A stretch of 64,000 bases of DNA from Tautonia sociabilis (GTDB taxonomy: Bacteria; Planctomycetota; Planctomycetia; Isosphaerales; Isosphaeraceae), in NCBI RefSeq assembly GCF_003977685.1, contig NZ_RYZH01000008.1, positions 62,001 to 126,000 of the forward strand. Direction: 5' to 3'. This document shows, piece after piece, positions 1 through 8,500 of the stretch (positions within the stretch are counted from its first letter, which is position 1; every line of letters begins with the position of its first letter). A program made the position numbers and the translations under genes. The notes below the pieces were generated by a model. That model saw nothing but the letters and a program-made list of their open reading frames with translations. It ran no database searches and had not been told where the DNA came from.

Positions 1-1
1 C

Positions 2-190
2 CCGCCCCCGTTGCTGGAGCAGCTCGCCCCGGGGGGACGCCTCGTGGCCCCGGTGGGGGACGCCTCCGGCCAGCAGCTCGTCGTGGCCGAGAAGGCCGAT
101 GATGGCACGATCAGCCAGTGGACAGTCCTCCCCGTCTCCTTCGTTCCGATGACCGGCGAGGCCCGGGGCGAGCTCTCCCCCGGCCCCTGA
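2..190 (+). CDS. pcm: Protein-L-isoaspartate O-methyltransferase, C-terminal end (partial)
   Basis: Only the last 62 codons are in the window; the gene enters from the left edge with no start visible. The visible protein reads LLEQLAPGGRLVAPVGD, then LVVAEK, then VLPVSFVPMTGEA before TGA at 188-190. The proline-rich entry, the 'LxPGGRLVxPVG' strand and the terminal 'V.FVPMTG' strand are how bacterial Pcm proteins end. The family transfers a methyl group from SAM to L-isoaspartyl residues in damaged proteins, starting their repair, in the cytosol. The SAM-binding half lies outside the window, so the call rests on the C-terminal strands alone. Another class I methyltransferase is possible but less likely given the FVPMTG ending. 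Confidence 0.75.
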   Translation, partial: PPPLLEQLAPGGRLVAPVGDASGQQLVVAEKADDGTISQWTVLPVSFVPMTGEARGELSPGP

Positions 191-643
191 CCGGCCCTCG
201 ACGGGCCAGTTGCCCACCGAACACCCTCGGGCAGGCTCCTGCCCAGCTCCAACCGATTCGGCCGGGCCGGGCCGGGCCGGGCCGATCCCCCCCGGCCCTC
301 CGCCAATCCGCTCTCCGCTCGCCCTCCTCCGCCGCCGGCCGGGCCCCCCGTCCGAAAGGACCGCCCCCCGACCAGGAATCCGGCATCAGTTTAATAGTAG
401 TATTTAACATTGATTTTTCTTGGCATTCCGGATCCATTACGTCAGAATGCTTGTGGGATCATCCCCATCAACCCAATGATGGTCCCGAACCAAGTCCCTT
501 GCCAGTCGTGCGATCCCAGGGCCGACGCCGTTCGTGACGCCGGCTCCGTCGCGCGGTGGCCCGCTGCCCGCCGATCACGGCGCGGACAATCCGACAGCCA
601 AGTCCACTCGTCCACCGTTCCTTCTTCCCCGGAGCCATCGCGC
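191..643. other. Intergenic region, no gene seen
   Basis: About 450 bases between the pcm end and the DUF1559 start. It has GGGCC-type short repeats around 261-285. An AT-rich patch at about 387-418 is unusual against the GC-rich background and could hold the promoter of the following gene. No good -35/-10 pair could be fixed. Open frames here lack ribosome-binding sites and recognisable sequence. Confidence 0.5.
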
Positions 644-1732
644 ATGAGCATTCGCCACCGCAAGGTAGACGGCTTCACGCTAATCGAATTGCTGGTTGTC
701 ATTGCCATCATCGGTGTTCTGATCGCCCTGCTGCTGCCCGCGGTGCAATCGGCCCGGGAGGCCGCCCGGCGCGCCCAGTGTACCAACAACCTCAAGCAGA
801 TCGGCCTGGCCCTGCACAACTACGAGGGCGCCACCGGCTCGTTCCCCTGGGGAGACGGGCCCGACCAGTGGAACCAGTGGTCGTCGCTGGCGCTGATGAC
901 GCCGTACATGGAGCAGTACAGCATCTTCAGTGCCTTGAACTTCTCCTACGGCCTCCAGAACCCGGCCACCAACGCGAACACGACGGCCCAGCGGGCAACG
1001 CTCAGCTTCCTGCAATGCCCCTCGGACGAGGACCGGCTCACCGCCCCCGACGGCCACAACAACTACGCGGCCAACGCCGGTAACGCCCCAGCCGCCTTCT
1101 ACGACTGGGACAACACCAACGCCTTCAACGGACTCTTCGGCTGGAACGGCCGGCCGCCGGACGGCCTCGCCCCGTTCACGACCCCCAGAAGGCCGCAGGA
1201 GGCCAAGACCAAGCCCGTCGTCAATCTGTCCGACATCCGAGACGGCACCAGCAACACCGCCGCCTTCAGCGAGCGCGTCAAGGGCATCGGCTGGTTCGCC
1301 AACCCCACCGTCCCCGACCTGACCCGCCCTTCGGCCACCCCGGTCCAGATCGCCAAGCCGGCCAACGCGAACGACCTGAACACCCCGCAAGCCTTCTACC
1401 AGGCCTGCCGGCAGGTGAGCCCGTACTCGCCGGATGCGGTCTTCAGCCCCAACTTCTACGCCTTCGGCTCATACTGGCACAACGGCGGCTTCGGCCACTC
1501 GCGTTACAACCACATCATGACGCCGAACCAGCACAGTTGCAATTACAACACCTCACGCTGGGGAGGAGACTCCGGAGGCGCCTACACCGCCTCCAGCCGG
1601 CACCCCGGCGGCGTGAACGTCTGCTTCGCCGACGGCTCGGTGAAGTTCATCAAGGAGTCCATCTCTCCCCAGGTCTGGTGGGCGCTCGGCAGCCGAGCCG
1701 GCGGCGAGGTCATTTCCTCCGACCAGTACTGA
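644..1732 (+). CDS. DUF1559 domain protein with type IV pilin-like N-terminus
   Basis: A 362-residue protein. The start at 644 is preferred over upstream in-frame starts because a GGAG sits 9 bases before it and the prepilin-type N-terminus begins 10 residues later. Residues 11-30 hold the motif [14 protein letters not shown] with the conserved Gly/Phe cleavage site and the Glu at +5. This is followed by the classic planctomycete run QSAREAARRAQCTNNLKQI and, near the C-terminus, a 'NVCFADGSVKFI' segment typical of DUF1559. The family is hugely expanded in Planctomycetota; members are thought to be processed by a prepilin peptidase and to sit in the envelope as pseudopilin-like proteins. Function is not established. 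It faces a small lipoprotein gene (1854-2255), a frequent companion of DUF1559 genes, though here convergent rather than co-directional. Confidence 0.93.
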   Translation: MSIRHRKVDGFTLIELLVVIAIIGVLIALLLPAVQSAREAARRAQCTNNLKQIGLALHNYEGATGSFPWGDGPDQWNQWSSLALMTPYMEQYSIFSALNFSYGLQNPATNANTTAQRATLSFLQCPSDEDRLTAPDGHNNYAANAGNAPAAFYDWDNTNAFNGLFGWNGRPPDGLAPFTTPRRPQEAKTKPVVNLSDIRDGTSNTAAFSERVKGIGWFANPTVPDLTRPSATPVQIAKPANANDLNTPQAFYQACRQVSPYSPDAVFSPNFYAFGSYWHNGGFGHSRYNHIMTPNQHSCNYNTSRWGGDSGGAYTASSRHPGGVNVCFADGSVKFIKESISPQVWWALGSRAGGEVISSDQY

Positions 1733-1794
1733 GCAAACGCCGACCACCAACCACCAACCCTCAACCGCCGCCCGTCGGCGTTGGGGCCCGACAA

Positions 1795-1841
1795 CTCGGC
1801 GGCCGGCACCGATCCCCGGGCCAGCCGCCGAGCCGGCCGCC
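1795..1841. terminator. GC-rich hairpin between convergent genes
   Basis: A perfect 10-bp inverted repeat, GGCGGCCGGC at 1798-1807 and GCCGGCCGCC at 1832-1841, lies between the convergent stops at 1732 and 1854. An alternative 9-bp pairing of 1795-1803 with 1824-1832 is also possible. No U-tract follows on either strand, so it is at best a GC-hairpin terminator that could serve both genes. Confidence 0.45.
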
Positions 1842-1853
1842 GTCGGGGGGGCC

Positions 1854-2255
1854 TCAGCCCCCCGACAGATCCTGTTCAAGCGGCAGGTCGAAATTCAGGG
1901 TATTCTCGCCGCGCTGGAGCTCGTGCATGGAGGCCCCGTTGATGATCTCAGGATACTTGCCGATCTCCCCTCCCGAAAAGCTGACTCGGTTCTGGCCGAT
2001 CAGCGTCGAGATGGTGTAGGTGCCGTCGTCGTTGATCTGCGTCGACCGCGCCTGGGCGTCCCTGCGTTCCACGTTCGACGGGTCGAAGGTGATGGTGCTG
2101 CCGGCGGCCGGCTTGCCGTCGATCGTCACCCTCCCCGAAACCATCACCTCCTCCATCGCCGAGTCGACGTCCGGCCGGCCCCCGCCGCACCCGGCTCCTG
2201 CCGAGAGCAGGGCCGCCGCGGCCATCGCCCCGAGGCGTCTCCGGTTGATCGCCAT
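1854..2255 (-). CDS. Small lipoprotein, carboxypeptidase regulatory-like/transthyretin-fold
   Basis: A 133-residue predicted lipoprotein. The start at 2255 has an AGGAG ribosome-binding site about 10 bases upstream. The N-terminus (MAINRRRLGAMAAAALLSAGAGC) is a positively charged hydrophobic signal ending in a lipobox-like AGAGC, so the mature protein would be anchored by Cys 23. The body contains 'VSGRVTIDGKPAAGSTITF', the opening strands of the carboxypeptidase-regulatory/transthyretin-like fold, then 'DDGTYTIST'. Such small lipoproteins often lie next to DUF1559 genes in planctomycetes. Role unknown; an envelope structural or adhesive role is a guess. Here it is convergent with the DUF1559 gene 644-1732. 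Confidence 0.85.
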   Translation of the reverse strand: MAINRRRLGAMAAAALLSAGAGCGGGRPDVDSAMEEVMVSGRVTIDGKPAAGSTITFDPSNVERRDAQARSTQINDDGTYTISTLIGQNRVSFSGGEIGKYPEIINGASMHELQRGENTLNFDLPLEQDLSGG

Positions 2256-2409
2256 GATCGCGTGCTCCTGACTTTTTAGAGTGAACATCCCATCAGACTT
2301 CATGAATTGGGATGTGTCTTCTAGTGTGTCAGAACCAGCGCGGCGATGCAACCGGCGCGCAGGCCAGGCGCCGGGGGGGAGGGGGGATCGGGGCTGGCCC
2401 GACGGTCGT

Positions 2410-5343
2410 TCAGCGTTCCGAGGCCGGTTCGACGGCCTCCCGGAACTCGACGATCCGATCGGCGGCGAGGCCCGCATGCCGCTCGACGGCTCCGGAGGGC
2501 CATCGGATCTCCAGTTCGTCCACTTGTTCGGCCGCTCCCAGGCCGAAGTGGAGCCGGGGGTCCGAGGCCGACAGGTAGCTCGTCCCGGCCGAGAGCACCC
2601 GGGTCATCGACCGCCCGCCGGCCCGACACGTCACCCGAGCCCCGACCGGCGTCGGCCCGCTCGACGAGCCGACCAGCCGCACGCCGAGCCAGTGGCCGGC
2701 GCCGGGGGAGACGTTGCGGAGCAGGCTCGCCGGTGCGTCCCGGTGGACGACGACCAGGTCGACCCGGCCGTCGTTGTCCAGGTCGCCACCGGCCGCCCCC
2801 CGACCGACGACCGGCCGACGGAAGTACGGGCCGACTTCCCCGGGGGAGGCCGTCTCGAACCGGCCCCTCCCGAGGCCCGAATACCAGCGCGGGGGCTGGG
2901 CCATCGGCTGGCCGATCCCAGGCTGGTCGTCCACATGCCCGTTGGCGACGAACAGGTCGAGCGCCCCGTCGTTCTCGCCGTCCAGCGCCACCGCCCCGAA
3001 CCCGGTGACCGCCAGGCTCGGCCCTTCCAGGCCCGATCCGCTGGTCGCGTCGAAGAACAACCCGTTACCGAGGTTCCGCAGCAGCGTGTCCGGCTCGTTG
3101 CGGAAGTTCGTGTGGTAGAGGTCGATCCGGCCGTCGCCGTCCAGGTCGTCGGCGATCACTCCCATGCTGGCCGTCGCCCGGCCGTCGCCGTCGAAGGCGG
3201 CGCCGGCGGCCACGCCCTGCTCCTCGAACCGCAGACCGCCCCGGTTCAGGAACAGAAAGTCGGCCTCGGCGTCGTTGGCAATGAACAGGTCGAGCGTCCC
3301 GTCCTCGTCCGCGTCCACGATCGCCAGGCCCAGCCCCCGGCCCGGCCGGTCGAGCCCGGCCTCTCGGGAGACGTCGGTGAAGGTGCCGTCTCCGTTGTTG
3401 CGGAAGAGCAGGTCCTCCTGCGCCGGGAACCGGCCGGGGGGGCAGTGGATCGGCTCGCCGGAGGGGTCCGAGCACGGCGGGGCGGTCGCCGGGTCGGCCT
3501 CCACATAGGTTACGACCACAAGATCCAGGTCGCCGTCGCCGTCGAGGTCCGCGAAGCCGCTCGCCGTGCTCCAGCGATCGGAGGCCACCCCGGCCGACCC
3601 GGTGACGTCGGCGAACGTCCCATCCCCGTTGTTCCGGTAGAGCACCGTCGCGCCGAACCCGGTGACGAACAGGTCGTCGTCGCCGTCGCCGTCGTAGTCG
3701 CCGACGGCGCAGCCCATGCCGTAGCCCCGTCCCCCGACGCCGGCCCGATCGGTCACGTCCTCGAACGTGCCGTCCCCCCGGTTGCGGAACAGCCGGTTCG
3801 GGGCCGGCGGGTCGTCCGGGTCGACCGGCAGGGGGCAGCCGTTGACGAAATAGACGTCGAGCCAGCCGTCGCCGTCCGAGTCGATCAGGCCGACGCCGCC
3901 TCCCATCGTGTCGGCGATGAACAGGTCGCCGGCCTCCCCCGGGTCGTAGCGGAAGACCAGCCCCCGGGAGGCCGCCTCGTCCTCGAACCGGGCCCGGACC
4001 GGGCCCGAGGGCGATCGTTCCGCGACACCGGCCGTCGCGACGCCCCCCGACGGCGTCCCGGCCGCGTTCCGGAGCCTCGGGGGGGCGACCGGCTCGAACG
4101 CCGCCTCCGCCAGCCGGGCAATTCCCTGCTGGGAGGCGCGGTCGAGCGGGTCGAGCCGGGCGGCCTGCTCGAACCACCGACGCGCCAAGGCCGGCATCCC
4201 CGACTCCTCGCAGAGCCTCCCCAGAACCAGGCACTCCCCGGCGCCGTCCAGGCCCGAGAGGGCGCCGTTGATGGCGGCCTTGAGCCGATCGGTCCGGTCC
4301 CGGATCCCTTCGGCCCGCTCCAGGATCGGCCCGGCCTCATCGGCTCGGCCGGCCTCGGCCAGCGCCCGGCCGAGCCGGTAATGGGCCTGGAGGTGGCCCG
4401 GGTCGGCGGCCACGGCCTGCCGCCAGTGATCGATCGCCTCGTCCTCCCGGCCGAGGGCCCGGCTCGCCTGGCCGAGGAGCAGCCACCAGCGCGCCCGGTC
4501 GGCGGGGAGGGCGGGCATCGGGCCCAGCGCCTCCTCGACCCGATCCGCCCTCCCGGTCGCGGCGTAGCAGGCCGCCAGCGCCAGGCGGACGTCCGGGTCG
4601 TTCTCGATCGCGAGCCGGGCGAACTCCAGGTCGGCCACGGCCTCGGCCGGCGTTCCCAGCTCGAATCGGATCAGCCCGCGGGCCCGACGCAGCCAGGGGT
4701 CGTCCGGCGACCGCTCCAGGAACGGCCGGAGCCGGTCGAGGAGCTGTTCCCCCTCGCCGCCGAGGTCCCGGAACTGCTCGGCCTGCCGGCCCTCCAGCGC
4801 CAGGCCGGTCAGCGTGACGAGGTGCCTCGGGTCGCCGGTCAGCCGGTCCAGCTCCCGGAGCAGCCGGCACGCCTCCTCGGCCCTCCGCTGGACGAACATC
4901 AGCGAGAGCAGCCGCACCCTCGGCTCGATCGCCCCCGGCTCCCGGCCGATCGCCTCCCGGTAGGCCCGCTCCGCCTCGGCCCCGTCGTGCCGATTGGCCG
5001 CCAGCTCGCCGAGCAGGAACTGTGCCCGGGCCCACGCCGGGCTCGATTCCCCCACCCGGGCCAGCTCCTCCCGGGCCTCCTCCTCCCGGTCGAGGGCTCC
5101 GAGCACGGCCCCCCACTGGAGCCGAGCCCGGTCGTCGTCCGGATGCCGGACGAGCCACCGGGAGAGCCCCGCCTCGGCCTCCTCCCACCGGCGATCCTCC
5201 AGCGCCCGCTCGATCCTCCGCCACCGCTGCTCGTCCGACGGCGACGCCACCCAGGCCACCAGCCCGGCCAGCCCGGCCGCCGCCGCCAGCCCGATCCCCA
5301 GCCATCGGCCGCGACGGTCCCCGGTCTGACGGTCCCCTCCCAT
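2410..5343 (-). CDS. TPR, FG-GAP/VCBS repeat and ASPIC-UnbV (CRTAC1-type) protein
   Basis: A 977-residue protein. Residues about 15-33 form one hydrophobic anchor (WLGIGLAAAAGLAGLVAWVA). Residues about 35-400 are Arg/Glu/Leu-rich helical repeats of TPR type, for example 'HYRLGRALAEAGRADEAG'. From about residue 440 a beta-propeller begins, with many calcium-binding FG-GAP/VCBS loops of the form DxDGDGxxD ('DSDGDGWLDVYF', 'DLDGDGDLDLVV'). The C-terminus ('VGARVTCRAGG', 'FGLGAAEQVDELEIRWPSG') is the ASPIC/UnbV domain found in CRTAC1-like proteins. It is predicted to be membrane-anchored with an extracytoplasmic propeller. The family is common in Planctomycetota and Acidobacteriota, with no known enzymatic activity. 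It lies 194 bases downstream of the GT39-AsmA gene on the same strand, so the two could be co-transcribed. Confidence 0.93.
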   Translation of the reverse strand: MGGDRQTGDRRGRWLGIGLAAAAGLAGLVAWVASPSDEQRWRRIERALEDRRWEEAEAGLSRWLVRHPDDDRARLQWGAVLGALDREEEAREELARVGESSPAWARAQFLLGELAANRHDGAEAERAYREAIGREPGAIEPRVRLLSLMFVQRRAEEACRLLRELDRLTGDPRHLVTLTGLALEGRQAEQFRDLGGEGEQLLDRLRPFLERSPDDPWLRRARGLIRFELGTPAEAVADLEFARLAIENDPDVRLALAACYAATGRADRVEEALGPMPALPADRARWWLLLGQASRALGREDEAIDHWRQAVAADPGHLQAHYRLGRALAEAGRADEAGPILERAEGIRDRTDRLKAAINGALSGLDGAGECLVLGRLCEESGMPALARRWFEQAARLDPLDRASQQGIARLAEAAFEPVAPPRLRNAAGTPSGGVATAGVAERSPSGPVRARFEDEAASRGLVFRYDPGEAGDLFIADTMGGGVGLIDSDGDGWLDVYFVNGCPLPVDPDDPPAPNRLFRNRGDGTFEDVTDRAGVGGRGYGMGCAVGDYDGDGDDDLFVTGFGATVLYRNNGDGTFADVTGSAGVASDRWSTASGFADLDGDGDLDLVVVTYVEADPATAPPCSDPSGEPIHCPPGRFPAQEDLLFRNNGDGTFTDVSREAGLDRPGRGLGLAIVDADEDGTLDLFIANDAEADFLFLNRGGLRFEEQGVAAGAAFDGDGRATASMGVIADDLDGDGRIDLYHTNFRNEPDTLLRNLGNGLFFDATSGSGLEGPSLAVTGFGAVALDGENDGALDLFVANGHVDDQPGIGQPMAQPPRWYSGLGRGRFETASPGEVGPYFRRPVVGRGAAGGDLDNDGRVDLVVVHRDAPASLLRNVSPGAGHWLGVRLVGSSSGPTPVGARVTCRAGGRSMTRVLSAGTSYLSASDPRLHFGLGAAEQVDELEIRWPSGAVERHAGLAADRIVEFREAVEPASER

Positions 5344-5537
5344 CGCCTCCCCCCGCCCGGCCGGGCTCTCGCCCCCTGGGCCTTCTCGGGGCCTCCCTCC
5401 CCGCCGAGATCGGCCGCCCCCCTCGCCCCGGCGACCCTTCCGGTCTAACCGGAGAGATGCATCTGTTCAAGTCGGCCGCTCAAGTCGGCGGCGGGCGATC
5501 GGGCCCGATGGGGAGGCAGCTGCCCCCCGGGCCGATC

Positions 5538-8500
5538 TCACCGCACCAGCGCCGGCCGCTCCTCGCGAGACAGGTTGAAGACCCCGCTGCCCAGCGACTG
5601 CAACACCCGACGGCCCCCGGGCAGGACCTCGGGGCGGAACAGCGGGAACGAGGCGGGGCCGGTGACGCGGATGTCGGCGATCTGGCCGCCGGCCTCGCGG
5701 AAGGCGTCGCTCAGCAGCGGGATGCGCAGGCCGTCTCGGCCGTAGACGAGGCGCAGTCGAAGGTCGAGCTGGCCGCGGAGGTCCATCGTGCCGCCTCCCC
5801 GGAGGCTGATGGCGTCGCCGGAGAGTCGGATCGGGTCGAGGTAGGCCAGGCCGTTCTCGATCCGGACGGACACCTCGGCGCTGTCGAACGCGGTGGCGTC
5901 CCCTGGCGCGGCGATGTCCAGCGTGTTGAGCACCTTGACGAACCGCAGGGCCACCGGCAGGTCCCCCAGGTCCCCCTCCCGGATTCTCAGGTCGCCGGAG
6001 CCGGTGATCGACCTCGGGTCGGGTCCGGCCCCCCGGAACGTGATCATCCCCGAGAGCAACCCCCGGAAGCTCTGCTTGCCGGGGAGCGAGGCGGTGAATC
6101 GGGCCAGCTCGGCGTCCTGCACGGCCAGCGTGGCGGCGTAGTCCGGCTCCTCGTCCAGGCCGATCCGCACCTGGCCGGTCAGCCGGCCCCCCAGCAGGTT
6201 CCCCTCGATCGCCGGCAGGGCCGCCGACTCGCCGTCGACCACCAGGGGAGAGCGCAGCCGGGTGATCTGCTGGCCGGCGATCGTCAGGCTGTCCAGGTCC
6301 ACCAGCCCCTCCAGGGCCAGCCGTCGGCCGTCGAACCGGCCCGAGACGCCGGCGAGCCGGCCGTGGATCGCCTCCAGCACCACCCCGGCGCGGATGGTCT
6401 GGCCGTCGAGCACCACCAGGCCGTTCTCCCACTCCACGAACGCCGGGTCCCCGAGACGGCCCGACCAGCCCAGCCGCAGGTCTCCCCGCATCGAGGGGAT
6501 CGCCGGGCTCTCGTCCAGCCGGCGGGCGAACTCGGCCATCACCGAGGGCATCAGCTTCCTCAGCTCGCTGTCGAGCCGGAATCGCGCCACGCGCAGATCG
6601 GTCACCGAGAGGCCGAAGCGGCCGTCCGGCTCCAACTCGACCAGGCCCGAGCGGAAGCGCACCGGCGAGCCCCGGAAGTGGAAGGCCACGCCGTCCATCG
6701 TCACCAGGCCGTCGTCGTAGACGAACGTTCCGTCGATCCCCTCCATCGCCGGCAACTCCAGCGGCGGCGGGGGAGGCCCGCCGGGATCGATCGGCGCGGG
6801 GGTGAATTTCAGTCGGATCGACGTGCCGGGATCGGGGCGGATCGCCATTCTCGTGTGGTTGACGTTGTCCACCACCCGGATCGACGAGTCGAGCGACGCC
6901 TTGCCTGTCGGGTTGAGCAGCCGCCAGGTCTCCTGCCACTCCGGCGGCAGGGCGCGGCGGAGCTGCTCGTCGAACGGCAGATCCTCGGCGCTGAGGGACA
7001 GCTCCGCGTCGAAGGCGTTCGGCCCCGACTGGCGCACCCAGCCCTCCGGGCACTCGATTCGAGCCAGGCCGTTGTAGCCGACCAGGTCGTGGAACTCCCA
7101 GCGCTCGGGGGTGATCACCAGCCTGCCCTTCACGTTGGTGATCGGGTACGGCAGCCCCTCCCAGGTGAAGGCGAAGCCGCCGGCCTCGGCCGGCTCCCCC
7201 AGGTCGAGCGTGGCGGTCAGCGCCACCGACTCCGGGGAGCCGGGGGCGTCCGGCGGCCGGCGCTCGAACCGGGCATGGGCGACCCGCACCGTCCCCTTCG
7301 GCTGGAATTGGCGGAGCACCTGGCGGACATCCGGCGCCAGTGCCCCGAGCAGCGTCTCGTCGATCGGCAGCGCGCCCATCTCGAAGTCGAGCGCGACGAC
7401 GCAGTCCTCCCCCGGCTCGTCGATCGTCCCCCAGCACCGGGCGGGGCGGTTGCCGATGACCGTCGCCAGTCCCGGCGGCGGGATCGTGACCCGGTCCCCC
7501 TCCCAGACGACCTGGCCGGAGAGATGCTCCAGCGGGTACGGAAAGGCGGCGCAGGTGATCGATACATCCTGCAAGTCCAGCGTCAGCCCGATCCCCACCT
7601 CGCCCCGCGGCCGTCGCCGGGCGATTCTCGCATAGACGTGGGTCCTGCCCCCCGGCGACAGCTCCGTCCAGAGCCCCTCCACGTCTGGGGGGGTCTTGGC
7701 CCGAAGCCGGTCGTCCAGCTCCAGGTCGGTGACCTCGACCAGCAGATCCATCGGCCCGCTGACGGGATCCGTCGCGTCGACCGAGCCGGCGGCGCGCACC
7801 GTCGTCCGGCCGTTGATCCCCCGGGCGTGCTCCACCTCCAGGGCTCCGGCCCGCAACGTCGCCAGCAGCTCGACCTCGCTGAGCGGGAACGGCAGCTCCG
7901 GGCAGGACCAGGTGCCGGACCGCACGAGCAGGTCGACCTCGTGGTCGAGCAGCGGCCCCGCCGGGGCGCTGGGGTCGACCACCAGCCGGCGGACCCGGAC
8001 GTCCAGCTCCCCGTCCGAGAGCGCCAGCTTCTGGTACGCCGGCCGCCACGGCTCGGGCATGCGCGCGGCGAGGGCGTCCCCCAGCTCCAGGCGGACCAGC
8101 TCGCCGCCGGAGAGGGTCACGCGGCCGGTCCGGGTATCGAACGTGCCGGCCAAGTCGAGCCGCTCGAAGCCGTCTCCCCGGGCGCTCCCCTCCAGCCGGT
8201 AGACCACCTCGGAGATCGGCTCCAGCTTCATCGCCACGTCCCGGAGCACCGCGACCACTCCCTCTGCCCGAGCGAACAGCAGCGTGCCGCTGCGGACCAG
8301 GATCGTCGGCAGCGCGTCCGGGGGGGGCAGCGGCCAGGGGTCGGCCAGCATTCCCTGCAGGTTCCAGCTCCCGTCGGGGCGGAGGCCCAGGCGCAGGGTC
8401 GGCTGCGCCACGACCACCTCCTTCGGCCGGAACTGCTTCCGCAACAGCGCCGCCACGTCGAACTGGAGCCGGACATAGCCCACCTCGACCGTCGGCCCCG

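Noticed and set aside
2281-5448. A 1055-codon open frame on the + strand across the TPR/ASPIC gene
   Set aside because: Same reason: antisense to a gene with clear FG-GAP and ASPIC motifs, and low-complexity product.
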